Assembly (NCBI GenBank): GCA_016930535.1
Contig: JAFGGN010000041.1
Location: forward strand, 24,708-88,707
From: a bacterium
Lineage (GTDB): Bacteria > Zhuqueibacterota > QNDG01 > JAFGCO01
Direction: 5' to 3'
Length of the DNA: 64,000 nucleotides
Part shown: in pieces, positions 37,685 through 46,653 of the stretch
Layout of the letters: every line of letters starts with the position of its first letter
Numbering within the stretch: position 1 is the first letter of the stretch
Notes under the pieces: generated by a model
Told to the model about the DNA's origin: nothing
Seen by the model: the letters and a program-made list of their open reading frames with translations, nothing else
Databases searched by the model: none
Program-made: the position numbers and the translations under genes

Positions 37685-40600
37685 TCAGAAGCTGATCTGG
37701 ACACCGAACCAGATTTCTCTTGGAAGCCCGTAAAGCCACAGATCCATGTTGTTCGGATTGTTGATATAGGCTTTGTCCTTGATCCGCTGTTTGTTTCTTG
37801 CATCGATCTCCGGATCATTGTCCGGATTGGCTTCCATGGGGTCATAGGACACGTTGTCGGAACGCAGGTCGCCGACCTTGTCATGGCCGCTGAAATAGGG
37901 AGTGCCGGACGGGCTCATCTGTCCCACATACTCTTCATCCCCGTACATCTCGAGACGCAGGGAATTCAGGTAAGCATTTTTGTCAATGTCACTGCGGAAG
38001 CACCATTCATGATACATCCAGTTCACTTTCAGGTTGAACAGATTGTTGATGTCCACATAGAAATTGGTCCTGATCCCCTTGATACTGAATCCTTTGGAGA
38101 CCTTCATGTCCACCATGTAATAATCCGGCCAGCGCAGATTGTTGCTGACATTGCGGAGCTGTTCCGGATTGTGCGTAAAGGCCTCACCCCGCTCCCATTC
38201 AAAAATGCCGCTGATCAGCCATCCGCCCAGGAGGGCATTGGTCCATTTGCCCATTTTCAGATCGTAGGGCACATGATAGGTGAGATTGGCTGCCACGGCG
38301 GGCCGGGGTGCCGGACGGTCCTCATCCGCCTCGTAATAGATCTGTTCGGGATCGCTGTTCCGTTCCGGATCCTCATAAATATAATCCCTGCCGACATTTC
38401 CGGATTTCTCCAGCAGATAACGGAAATTCACCCAGCCGGTGATATGCTTGCCCACGGATTTTCTGAGATCGACTTCCAGCCCCTGAATATCCTCATATTC
38501 ATTGTTGGTGCGGCCCGTATAGCCGTCCGAAATGGACTGGCCGTCCACATTCACATTCGTATGCTGACCTGTCACGTCCTTGTAAAAACCGCTGATCGTC
38601 AGCAGGTACGCATCTGCAATATTGACGGAACCGCCCAGTTCGTAGGAGATGGTCCGGGGCGGGGCCAGATTGGGATTTCCGATCGAGGTCAGACCCTGTC
38701 CCTTGCTGTAGCGGTAATTGTACATATACATTTCCGCATAGGGAACGGACGAGCGGAAATGACCGTAATTGAAGAAAAATTTCGACCGTTCGGTTACCGG
38801 GAAAGAGATGCCGATTCTGGGGCTGAGCGCCAGGTGGTTTTTGGTCGTCTCCATGAACGGAACACCGAGAGAATCCCGGTACACCTTGTCTATTTCCCAG
38901 AAACGCTCCCAGGCAATGTTGTGTCCGGAGCTTAACATTTCGTACCGGTACCGGTCCATGGAAGGATGATCCCCCTCGGGACCCTCCACGAATGCCTCTC
39001 CGTTGAACAGGTCTCCGGTCGGCCATTTCGCGTTGCCCGAATTGTAATAATCCAGACGGAGACCCAGACGGGCGACAATGCCTTCATACGTGATCTGGTC
39101 CTGTATATATCCGCCCAGAGTCCACGGTTTGACATGAAAGCGCATATCATAATCCGTATCGTATCCGGTCCAGTAAACCCACAGATCGTTGTCCAGATCA
39201 TAGTAGTTGAAATCAAAACCGCTTTTCATGAAATGATGTTTCGTGATCTGGCTGCTCAGATCGAATTTCGCGCGGAACACGGACGTGAGCGAATTCTCGT
39301 GATACTGACCGGTTTTTGCGGAGAACCGCCGGCCCGTGGCGCTCAGTATTTCACCGCCGACATCCTCGAAAAGACTGTGCACATAAAAGTCGGCATGATC
39401 CTGCGGATTGAAAACGGTATCGGCCGTAAATGTCCGTCCATAGGGCATTTCATTCACCCAGACCGGGCCGAAATTGATGACAGCGGAGGGATCCCGGTCC
39501 GCCTGGGGATTGGCATGATCTTTCTGCCAGGTATACGACACTGCCAGATCCCAGAACGTATTGGAGTTGACGACCTGGTTCAGACTGATGCCTCCCATAT
39601 AAACGGACTGTTCCTTGGGAATCCAGAACGTCGGATGCCAGTAGTACACATCCCCCTGGCTGACAATCTTCGAAATATTGTTTTCTTCCATCATGCCGCC
39701 GCCGCCGGAGCTCGCATTGTCCTCATCCCCAAGCGAGGGCACCGCGCCGGAGCTGGGCATCACGGGTGTAATGCCGTCGATCTTCTTGTAAATGCCGTTC
39801 ACTTTCATGGTCAGGCTTTTTGTGATATTGGATTTCATCGTGAGCATGGTGGTGCCCGTTTTTTCCGCATTCAGCGTCACGGGCTGAATGTAATTGGTGT
39901 TGATCGTCTGATGCGACACATAAAACGTCGCGTCACCGAGCGATTCGCTGAAAAGCGGCACCGGACCGCCGAAACCGAAATCGACATTGTAATCCGCAAA
40001 GCTGCCTTCCTCGTCATGCGCATGGTTCCTGATCGCCTGAACCTGCGCATCGGTCACCGCATAATCCATATCGTTGGCAGCGGCATAAGTCTGCAGCGCA
40101 TTCCAGTCCGGTTCCACCATGTACACCCAGGAAGCCCACAGATACAGATCGAGTGGCGTGATCACCTTGTCTTCGGGTACACTGCGGTTATAGGCATCCG
40201 CCAGGCGTGTCCAGCCTCTGAACTGCGGATATGTTTCATATTCACCGGGAAAATCCGCCTGGGGCCATACCGCGGCTGTTCCCACAAAGGCCACATCCGG
40301 ATCGAACAGGGGCCGGAGCAGTACATTGTCCGGATCGTACAGGGATTTGCCGAAACGCTTCATCCCGGGGATATTCCGGGTAAAATTCAGCGTACCGGAA
40401 TACCGGTTCTTGTCTCCTGTCTTGGTGACCACATTGATCAGACCGGACCGGAAATTTCCGTATTCGGCGCTGTATCCGCCCGTCACCAGACTCACCTGCT
40501 CGACCGAGCTGATCGGAACACTGGCCGATGCGGTGCCGATCCGGGGATTCACCAGGGTCAGGCCGTTGATGATGGTGCCTGTCTGATCCGCCGATCCGCC

Positions 40601-41119
40601 GCGGATTTCCAGATGGTTTTCACCGGTGACGCCCGGTTGTTTTTCAAGAAACTGATTGACTGTCCTGATTCCCGCCGCCTCTGTCATTTCGGAGGCGGTC
40701 ACGACCAGCTGGCTGTTCGAAACTTCTTTATGAAGTATGTCGCGGTCCGCATAAACGACCACTTCTTCCCCGGGCACGACTTCCATCTCCAGTTCGAAAT
40801 TGATCCGGGCAATCTGATCCACTGCAACAAGCACGTCTTTCTGGATCACTTTTTTGTAACCCATGACCGAAACCTGGACATCGTGCATGCCGGCAGGCAC
40901 ATTGAGGACATTGTAATATCCGTCCACTCCTGCCGCAGCACCCAGATTCGTCCCCACGACAATGACATTGGCTCCGGGAAGGGGCTCGTTGGTCTGTGTA
41001 TCGATCACTGTTCCGACGATCTTTCCCGTGGTTTGAGAAAAGACCATCCCTGTCAAACATAATCCGGCGAGCAGAACCAGCAGCAGATTATGAATGATTC
41101 CCGATGAAAATTCCCTCAT
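37685..41119 (-). CDS. TonB-dependent receptor with carboxypeptidase-like regulatory domain
   Basis: Outer-membrane active transporter for oligosaccharides, SusC-like in general plan. Start at 41119: AGGAGGAGAG lies directly upstream and MREFSSGIIHNLLLVLLAGL is the signal peptide; the open frame extends to 41254 without support. Numbered from there, residues ~30-110 are the carboxypeptidase-regulatory-like beta domain (GKIVGTVIDTQTNEPLPGAN), ~125-240 the plug (VVTASEMTEA, EIRGGSADQTGTIINGLTLV, GGYSAEYGNFRSGLINVVTK) and the remainder the barrel, ending in Phe (GVQISF). It is the first gene of the leftward locus and the nearest to the divergent regulator genes. No SusD gene follows it. Confidence 0.93.
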   Translation of the reverse strand: MREFSSGIIHNLLLVLLAGLCLTGMVFSQTTGKIVGTVIDTQTNEPLPGANVIVVGTNLGAAAGVDGYYNVLNVPAGMHDVQVSVMGYKKVIQKDVLVAVDQIARINFELEMEVVPGEEVVVYADRDILHKEVSNSQLVVTASEMTEAAGIRTVNQFLEKQPGVTGENHLEIRGGSADQTGTIINGLTLVNPRIGTASASVPISSVEQVSLVTGGYSAEYGNFRSGLINVVTKTGDKNRYSGTLNFTRNIPGMKRFGKSLYDPDNVLLRPLFDPDVAFVGTAAVWPQADFPGEYETYPQFRGWTRLADAYNRSVPEDKVITPLDLYLWASWVYMVEPDWNALQTYAAANDMDYAVTDAQVQAIRNHAHDEEGSFADYNVDFGFGGPVPLFSESLGDATFYVSHQTINTNYIQPVTLNAEKTGTTMLTMKSNITKSLTMKVNGIYKKIDGITPVMPSSGAVPSLGDEDNASSGGGGMMEENNISKIVSQGDVYYWHPTFWIPKEQSVYMGGISLNQVVNSNTFWDLAVSYTWQKDHANPQADRDPSAVINFGPVWVNEMPYGRTFTADTVFNPQDHADFYVHSLFEDVGGEILSATGRRFSAKTGQYHENSLTSVFRAKFDLSSQITKHHFMKSGFDFNYYDLDNDLWVYWTGYDTDYDMRFHVKPWTLGGYIQDQITYEGIVARLGLRLDYYNSGNAKWPTGDLFNGEAFVEGPEGDHPSMDRYRYEMLSSGHNIAWERFWEIDKVYRDSLGVPFMETTKNHLALSPRIGISFPVTERSKFFFNYGHFRSSVPYAEMYMYNYRYSKGQGLTSIGNPNLAPPRTISYELGGSVNIADAYLLTISGFYKDVTGQHTNVNVDGQSISDGYTGRTNNEYEDIQGLEVDLRKSVGKHITGWVNFRYLLEKSGNVGRDYIYEDPERNSDPEQIYYEADEDRPAPRPAVAANLTYHVPYDLKMGKWTNALLGGWLISGIFEWERGEAFTHNPEQLRNVSNNLRWPDYYMVDMKVSKGFSIKGIRTNFYVDINNLFNLKVNWMYHEWCFRSDIDKNAYLNSLRLEMYGDEEYVGQMSPSGTPYFSGHDKVGDLRSDNVSYDPMEANPDNDPEIDARNKQRIKDKAYINNPNNMDLWLYGLPREIWFGVQISF

Positions 41120-41653
41120 TTCTCTCCTCCTTGCTGTGTTAAAATTTGTTAAGAAAATCCGAAAAGGATTTGTTTGTATCAGCCGTAATGGAATGCGGTT
41201 GCATCGTTGGTTTCTCTTCAACACGTATGATTCTCGAACAGAGCAGCTCGTCAAAAAACACTTGTCTTGTGGATGAGTTACAAGAAAACATATTTAAATG
41301 AACAAAGTAAGTGAAAAACGGTCAAAAACATTGCTCGACATTGTCCGACATAACTCAACATGTGAAAAACAACAGCCAACATCGCCTCGGAAAATCAAAA
41401 CTTTTCCGTCTGACTGCCATTGCATTCCCATCCTTTAATGGATATCCGTAAAATCACTTGAAAACAGTTAAAAATATAACTGCCAACATCACACTTGCAT
41501 TTCAAATGAATAGTTATTACATTCCCATGGATTCAAGATGGCAATCCCAAACGCCGTTTATGCCGAAACGGTTCGTGTCCAAAGAATAACAAGACAAAAC
41601 CGCTCTTTACGATGACCTGAGATGAGAAAAATGGTATCGGAAGCAGATTCAAC
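41120..41653. promoter_or_regulatory. Divergent promoter region between pectin locus and regulator genes
   Basis: A 534-base AT-rich gap. It contains phased repeats (41334-41382), a GCCAACAT copy at 41482-41489, AAACGGTTC at 41566-41574 (80 bases before the rightward gene) and a short hairpin AAATCC-GAAAA-GGATTT (41155-41171) in the probable leader of the receptor gene. No clear -35/-10 pair could be fixed on either strand. The position makes it the main control region of the window. Confidence 0.55.
41334..41382. repeat. Phased direct repeats, candidate operator
   Basis: CTCGACAT (41334), TCCGACAT (41344), CTCAACAT (41354) and GCCAACAT (41375) follow at 10, 10 and 21 bases, so all lie on the same face of the DNA helix. 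The consensus is YCRACAT. Such spacing is typical of binding sites for a regulator that binds as a multimer. They are 215-263 bases upstream of the TonB receptor start and about 270-320 bases upstream of the membrane-anchored regulator gene. Confidence 0.5.
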
Positions 41654-42889
41654 ATGACGCTTGAAACCGAACAGAATCATCTGCTCGAGAAAATTCTCAA
41701 AAGTAATGAATTTTCTCATTCCACGATCTATCAAACCTATCTGACCTACCTGGTTGAATCAAGCAGAAAGGGCAAGGATCTCAAGGAAACCGTCATTGCC
41801 ATGGAAGTTTTCGGCAAGGATGCCAGTTTCAATCCCGCTGAAGACACCATCGTGCGGTCCCATACCTATACATTGAGAAAAAAGCTGGAAAGTTATTATT
41901 TTCATGAGGGCCAGGACGACAAATACCGCCTCAGAATTCCCAAGGGCCATTACAACACAAAATTCGTACCGGCATCCACGAATCTGTATCATCCGAATAA
42001 TTGGATGTCCATGGTCAGTCATAAGGTCTATTTTGTGCTCACGCTGGTTCTGCTGTGTTCCCTTGCTCTGATGACCGCGTACAATCTGATACTGAGAAAA
42101 AACCTGAACCAGTACCATTGTATCGAGAACAACAATCCCATCTGGAAAGAATACCTGCAATCCGATCTGCCCATCATGATCGTGGTCGGCGATCATTTCT
42201 TTTTTAATGATTTCATTGATAAATACCAGGACACATTCAGCCTCCGCAATGCAGCCATCAATACGATGGAGGACTTTCGGGCAGCTTATCCGAATGTGCG
42301 CGTGACGGAATCACAGGAACCCTATTTCCCCTATCACAGCATATGGAGCATTCCGCCGATATTGCGCATCCTGTATTCCGCCAACAAAGCGCCCATACTC
42401 CGAAAATCATCCGATGTCGGGCCTCAGATTCTGGATGAATACAATATTATCTTTTTGGGAAGCATCAAAACCCTGTACAAACTCAAACACACGCTTCTGA
42501 AATCCCATTTTCAATATGAGGTGGCTCCGCACCGGGTATTTTACACAAAGGATGACACATCGGAAACCCGGGTATTTGAAACTTCATTACATTCTTCCGG
42601 ACCCAATGAAGATCTGGTGCTTGCACTCAAACTGCCCGGACCGGACAACAATTCCATTTTTATCATTGCATCGTATCATTCACTGGGAGCCCCTGAAATT
42701 GCCCAATACCTGGCGACCACGGCCAAACGCCGGGAACTCGAGCAAAAATTCCTGGAAAAATTCAACCACATTCCCCCGTACTTTGAAGTGTTGTTCCGGG
42801 TCACGGGGATCGACAAGACCGCCTATAATACGGAAATTCTCATTTATAACGAAATCATCCGTTATCCTCACAATAGCCACGATGAGTAA
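41654..42889 (+). CDS. Membrane-anchored protein with N-terminal DNA-binding-like domain
   Basis: A 411-residue protein in two parts. Residues ~1-105 resemble the N-terminal winged-helix-like domain found on some bacterial regulators of adenylate-cyclase or TPR type: YLVESSRKGKDLKETVIAMEVFGKDASFNPAEDTIVRSHTYTLRKKLESYY, here given in its key elements KETVIAMEVFGKD and VRSHTYTLRKKL, ending in the wing RLRIPKGHYNTKF. A single transmembrane helix follows (about residues 124-145, VYFVLTLVLLCSLALMTAYN). The extracytoplasmic ~265 residues have no recognisable family. It diverges from the TonB receptor gene, so it may be a one-component membrane regulator of the locus. That is inference. Confidence 0.72.
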   Translation: MTLETEQNHLLEKILKSNEFSHSTIYQTYLTYLVESSRKGKDLKETVIAMEVFGKDASFNPAEDTIVRSHTYTLRKKLESYYFHEGQDDKYRLRIPKGHYNTKFVPASTNLYHPNNWMSMVSHKVYFVLTLVLLCSLALMTAYNLILRKNLNQYHCIENNNPIWKEYLQSDLPIMIVVGDHFFFNDFIDKYQDTFSLRNAAINTMEDFRAAYPNVRVTESQEPYFPYHSIWSIPPILRILYSANKAPILRKSSDVGPQILDEYNIIFLGSIKTLYKLKHTLLKSHFQYEVAPHRVFYTKDDTSETRVFETSLHSSGPNEDLVLALKLPGPDNNSIFIIASYHSLGAPEIAQYLATTAKRRELEQKFLEKFNHIPPYFEVLFRVTGIDKTAYNTEILIYNEIIRYPHNSHDE

Positions 42890-43219
42890 AACCGGCTGAA
42901 CCTCGCCATGACAGAGGCGCCTCGTTCGGTAATCGTTGTTCAATCCCCTATATTTTATCAGGTTAGGAATACTTTTTGCTTGATATGAAGTCATGTGGAA
43001 TCTAAACAATCAACTTTGTCAGCGATGCTTTAACTATTTTTCTGTTTTACAATGACTTATGATGCTTATTCGGGAATCATGAACGGTGATGCTGAAAATT
43101 TAAACGGTTCATTGTGAACAGGCTGAATGGGAGTAATTACCGGGCCGAAGGGTTAAAACGCCTCCGGGGAACCGTTCACCCGATCCTGTAATGGTCGTCA
43201 TGTAAAAAACAGGGGAAAC
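42890..43219 (+). promoter_or_regulatory. Intergenic region upstream of the kinase operon
   Basis: 330 bases without a credible gene. It holds TGAACGGT (43080-43087), AAACGGTTC (43102-43110) and GAACCGTTC (43169-43177), the last in opposite orientation; AAACGGTTC also occurs before the regulator gene at 41654. A GAGGCGCCTC palindrome lies near 42916-42925. No terminator with a T-run was seen after the stop at 42889. Confidence 0.35.
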
Positions 43220-46200
43220 ATGCCCCAAAACAACATGCCCGCTAAAAACATAAAAATCCGGATGCCGGCGCTGAGGGCTGCCTTGATATCCCTGATTTTT
43301 ACCGGGTTGTTTCACCCGGGCATTCAGGCACAGAAGATGCATTTCGATCATATTGTCGCCACGTCCCATGGCCTGTCCCAGATGTCGGCTACGAGCATCG
43401 TTCAGGACAGCATCGGGTTTATCTGGATCGGGACCTATGACGGCCTCAACCGGTATGACGGTTATAATTTCAGAATATTCAGGAAAGACGGCGATGACCC
43501 GCACAGCCTGAGTGACAGCTTCATACGAACCATGCTGATCGACGGAAACGGCACCCTGTGGGTCGGTACCGCACTCGGCGGTATCAACCGGTACGATTCC
43601 CGTCTTGAACGATTTGTCCATTATATGCATGATCCCGATGATTCCGCTTCACTCAGCAACAATGCAATCTATGCCCTGTTCCAGGATCACGCCGGCACCA
43701 TATGGGCCGCCACCTGGGGCGGAGGACTCGACAAACTGGTGATCAGTGAATCCCCGGAACCGGGAGCGGAACAATCAACGGAGCCGGTCGTCCGGTTCGT
43801 TCATTTCAGACACGATCCGGAGAATGCGAACAGTCCTCTCCACGATAAGATCAGCTCGATTTTCGAAGACAGCCGCCACCGGCTGTGGATCGGCACAAGA
43901 GCGGGCGTCAGCGTTCTCGACTCCTCACGCCAGACATTTATCGCCCACTACAGGCATCGTCCCGATGACCGTCATTCTCTGAGCGGAGACAATATCACGA
44001 CCATTCAGGAGGACCGGTACGGCAATATGTGGATCGGAACCTGGGATGCAGGATTGAACGTGTATGTGCCGGATAAGGATCAATTCATCCGCTATTCACA
44101 TGATGCCCGGAATCCCCGGAGCATTGGAAGCAACACCATTATGGAGCTGACCCTTGACCATGCCGGCAATCTGTGGATCGGCACTTTCGGCGGCGGACTG
44201 AACCGGATCGCGCAGGTCTCCGTGCCCGACTATGCAGCGGGATCATGGACGAACGTGACTTTCGAAAAGTATCAGAACCAGGTGGACGATCCCCAAAGCA
44301 TATGCGGCAATTCCATTTATGCCATATTTGAGGACCGCACGCATATCCTGTGGATCGGCACGGACTGGAACGGACTGTCCATGTTCGATACGGAGAAAAA
44401 CCGCTTTACCCATTTCCAGCAGGAGGCCGGAAGACCCGGCCGTCTCAATGACAATACGATCTTTGCACTGTTTATAGACAGCCAGGATATTTTATGGATC
44501 GGAACACAGGAAGGCGGATTGAATGCCTATCACCGGAAAACGGATCGTTTTGAACATTATCAGTACGATCCGGATAATCCGTCCACCCTGAGTCATAGTA
44601 CGGTCCGGGCCATTTACGAGGATTCACACGGTGATCTCTGGATCGGCACTTCCAGCGGTCTGAATCTGTTTCACAGAAAATCGGGCACATTCAGCCGGTA
44701 TTACATCAGGCCCGGAGAGCCGGCCTCTACCCACATTTTGACGATTCAGGAGGATACCAGGGGCATGCTTCTCGTGGGTACATTGGGAAACGGGCTGTTC
44801 GCATTCGATCCGGTCAGTAAAACGTTCAGGAACGACCGGGAGTCCGACCCGCCGGTGTTTGCATTCGCGGATAATACTGTCTGGCGCATACAAAGAGACC
44901 TGGACGACACGTTCTGGATCGGTACAATCACGGCCGGGCTGTATCATTTCACCGGAAACGGCCGCCTGCTTCATCATTTCGTTCACGATGCCGATTCCGC
45001 CGGTCTGAACGACAATACGATCTTTTCCCTTAAAATCGGCAGGAACGGCGATATCTGGGCAGGAACCTCTGTCGGTCTGAACCGCATCGAACGGGGGACC
45101 GGTCCGTCCGGATTCAAAACCACATCCTACACGCAGGAAAACGGGCTTTACGGGAATTCGGTTCAGGGCATCCTGGAGGATGATCATGGGAAACTCTGGC
45201 TGTGCAACGGGGACTATCTTGTCGTGTTCGATCCGGAAACCGGAGATACGCAGGGATATCAGGCCAGCGACAGGCTGCAGGCGGGTGAATTCAGCACCAA
45301 TGCAGTCGTGCGTGATAAAAAAACCGGAGAGATGATTGTCGGAAGCGTGAACGGATTCAATATTTTTCATCCGGACAGCATCCGTAACAACACCATCATG
45401 CCGAACGTCACCATCACGGATTTTAAAATATTCAACCGCTCGATCGATCCCGGTCGTTTGGTGGACAAGCGTATGATTCTTGAAAAATCCATCACATTGA
45501 CCGATCAGATCAGGCTGTCCTACAGGGACCGGGTCATTTCGTTCGACTTTGCCGCGCTTCATTTCACCTCACCTGAGAACAACCAGTACGCCTACCGGCT
45601 CAGCGGCTTTGAAAAAAACTGGAATTTCGTCACCGCCGCGCAGCGTACGGCCTCTTATACCAATCTCGATCCGGGCCGTTACACGTTTCATGTGAAAGCA
45701 TCCAATCCGGACGGCCTGTGGAACAATCGCGGTAAAACGATACGCATCATCATCACACCGCCATTCTGGAAAACATGGTGGTTCCGTATTCTGGGCCTGA
45801 TGCTGATCGGAGGCATCATCTGGGCGGCATTCGAATTCCGGCTGATCAACATTAAAAAACAAAGAACACGTCTCGAGAAACTGGTCGAGGAAAGAACCAG
45901 AGACCTGAAAGCGGCCAATCAGGAACTGGAAGCCCAGAAACAGCAGATTGAAACGAATGCCCATGCGTTGAAACGTTCCAACGAAGAGCTTGAACAATTC
46001 GCCTATGTGGCCTCGCATGATCTGCAGGAGCCGCTGCGCATGATTTCATCGTATGCACGTCTGCTCGAAAGGAATCTTCAGAAATATCTGGATGAAGACA
46101 ATCGTGAATTTTTGTTCTATATGACGGACGGTGCTCAGCGTATGCAGACGCTGATCACGGATCTGCTCGTCTTTTCCCGTGTCAGTACACAGGCCAAACC

Positions 46201-46651
46201 TCTCGAAGAAACCGATCTGAACCAGTTGATGAAACGCGTGCTTCAGAATTTAAAAGTGATCATTGAGGAAAAAAACGCGAAAATCGAAACCGGCGCGCTT
46301 CCGACGATCATGTGTGATCCGATTCAGTTCGAACGGCTGTTTCAAAATCTGATCGGCAATGCCATGAAATACTGCACGTCAATCCCTGAAATCGCCATTT
46401 CTTCGGCGTTGAAGGACGGACACTGGCAAATCGCCATAAAAGACAACGGGATCGGTTTCGATCTGAAATACAGCCACAAAATATTCGGTATTTTCAAGCG
46501 GCTGCATCACCGGGATGAATATTCGGGAACCGGAATCGGTCTGGCTGTCAGTAAAAAAATCGTCGAACGCCATGGAGGAGAAATCTGGGTGGAATCCGAG
46601 GAGGGCAAGGGCAGTACGTTCTATTTCTCGGTTCCCCGTACGGACAAATAA
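43220..46651 (+). CDS. Reg_prop/Y_Y_Y sensor histidine kinase
   Basis: Membrane sensor kinase, the front part of a hybrid two-component system. Signal sequence within residues ~15-38, then about 14 Reg_prop propeller repeats of LWIGTxxGGLNRYD type filling ~40-720, a Y_Y_Y domain (~730-820, ending FHVKASNPDGLWNNRGK), and a transmembrane helix (~855-875, WWFRILGLMLIGGIIWAAFEF). A coiled coil leads to the HisKA domain with H933 in SHDLQEPLR, followed by the ATPase domain: NAMKYC, DNGIGFD and GTGIGLAVSKKI. Unlike Bacteroides hybrid sensors it has no receiver or DNA-binding domain. AGGGG precedes the ATG. It is the first of three kinases with the same C-terminal cassette. Confidence 0.92.
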   Translation: MPQNNMPAKNIKIRMPALRAALISLIFTGLFHPGIQAQKMHFDHIVATSHGLSQMSATSIVQDSIGFIWIGTYDGLNRYDGYNFRIFRKDGDDPHSLSDSFIRTMLIDGNGTLWVGTALGGINRYDSRLERFVHYMHDPDDSASLSNNAIYALFQDHAGTIWAATWGGGLDKLVISESPEPGAEQSTEPVVRFVHFRHDPENANSPLHDKISSIFEDSRHRLWIGTRAGVSVLDSSRQTFIAHYRHRPDDRHSLSGDNITTIQEDRYGNMWIGTWDAGLNVYVPDKDQFIRYSHDARNPRSIGSNTIMELTLDHAGNLWIGTFGGGLNRIAQVSVPDYAAGSWTNVTFEKYQNQVDDPQSICGNSIYAIFEDRTHILWIGTDWNGLSMFDTEKNRFTHFQQEAGRPGRLNDNTIFALFIDSQDILWIGTQEGGLNAYHRKTDRFEHYQYDPDNPSTLSHSTVRAIYEDSHGDLWIGTSSGLNLFHRKSGTFSRYYIRPGEPASTHILTIQEDTRGMLLVGTLGNGLFAFDPVSKTFRNDRESDPPVFAFADNTVWRIQRDLDDTFWIGTITAGLYHFTGNGRLLHHFVHDADSAGLNDNTIFSLKIGRNGDIWAGTSVGLNRIERGTGPSGFKTTSYTQENGLYGNSVQGILEDDHGKLWLCNGDYLVVFDPETGDTQGYQASDRLQAGEFSTNAVVRDKKTGEMIVGSVNGFNIFHPDSIRNNTIMPNVTITDFKIFNRSIDPGRLVDKRMILEKSITLTDQIRLSYRDRVISFDFAALHFTSPENNQYAYRLSGFEKNWNFVTAAQRTASYTNLDPGRYTFHVKASNPDGLWNNRGKTIRIIITPPFWKTWWFRILGLMLIGGIIWAAFEFRLINIKKQRTRLEKLVEERTRDLKAANQELEAQKQQIETNAHALKRSNEELEQFAYVASHDLQEPLRMISSYARLLERNLQKYLDEDNREFLFYMTDGAQRMQTLITDLLVFSRVSTQAKPLEETDLNQLMKRVLQNLKVIIEEKNAKIETGALPTIMCDPIQFERLFQNLIGNAMKYCTSIPEIAISSALKDGHWQIAIKDNGIGFDLKYSHKIFGIFKRLHHRDEYSGTGIGLAVSKKIVERHGGEIWVESEEGKGSTFYFSVPRTDK

Positions 46652-46653
46652 CC

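Noticed and set aside
35238..37733. Long open frame of 831 codons on the plus strand
   Set aside because: It lies opposite the 743-residue surface protein gene, has no family features and follows from the codon bias of the real gene; the minus-strand product has a signal peptide and sorting domain.
38966..41062. Open frame of 698 codons on the plus strand
   Set aside because: Antisense to the TonB receptor, with a composition rich in His, Arg and Ile and no recognisable domain.
42899..42925. GAGGCGCCTC palindrome as terminator of the membrane regulator gene
   Set aside because: No T-run follows and the stem is short.
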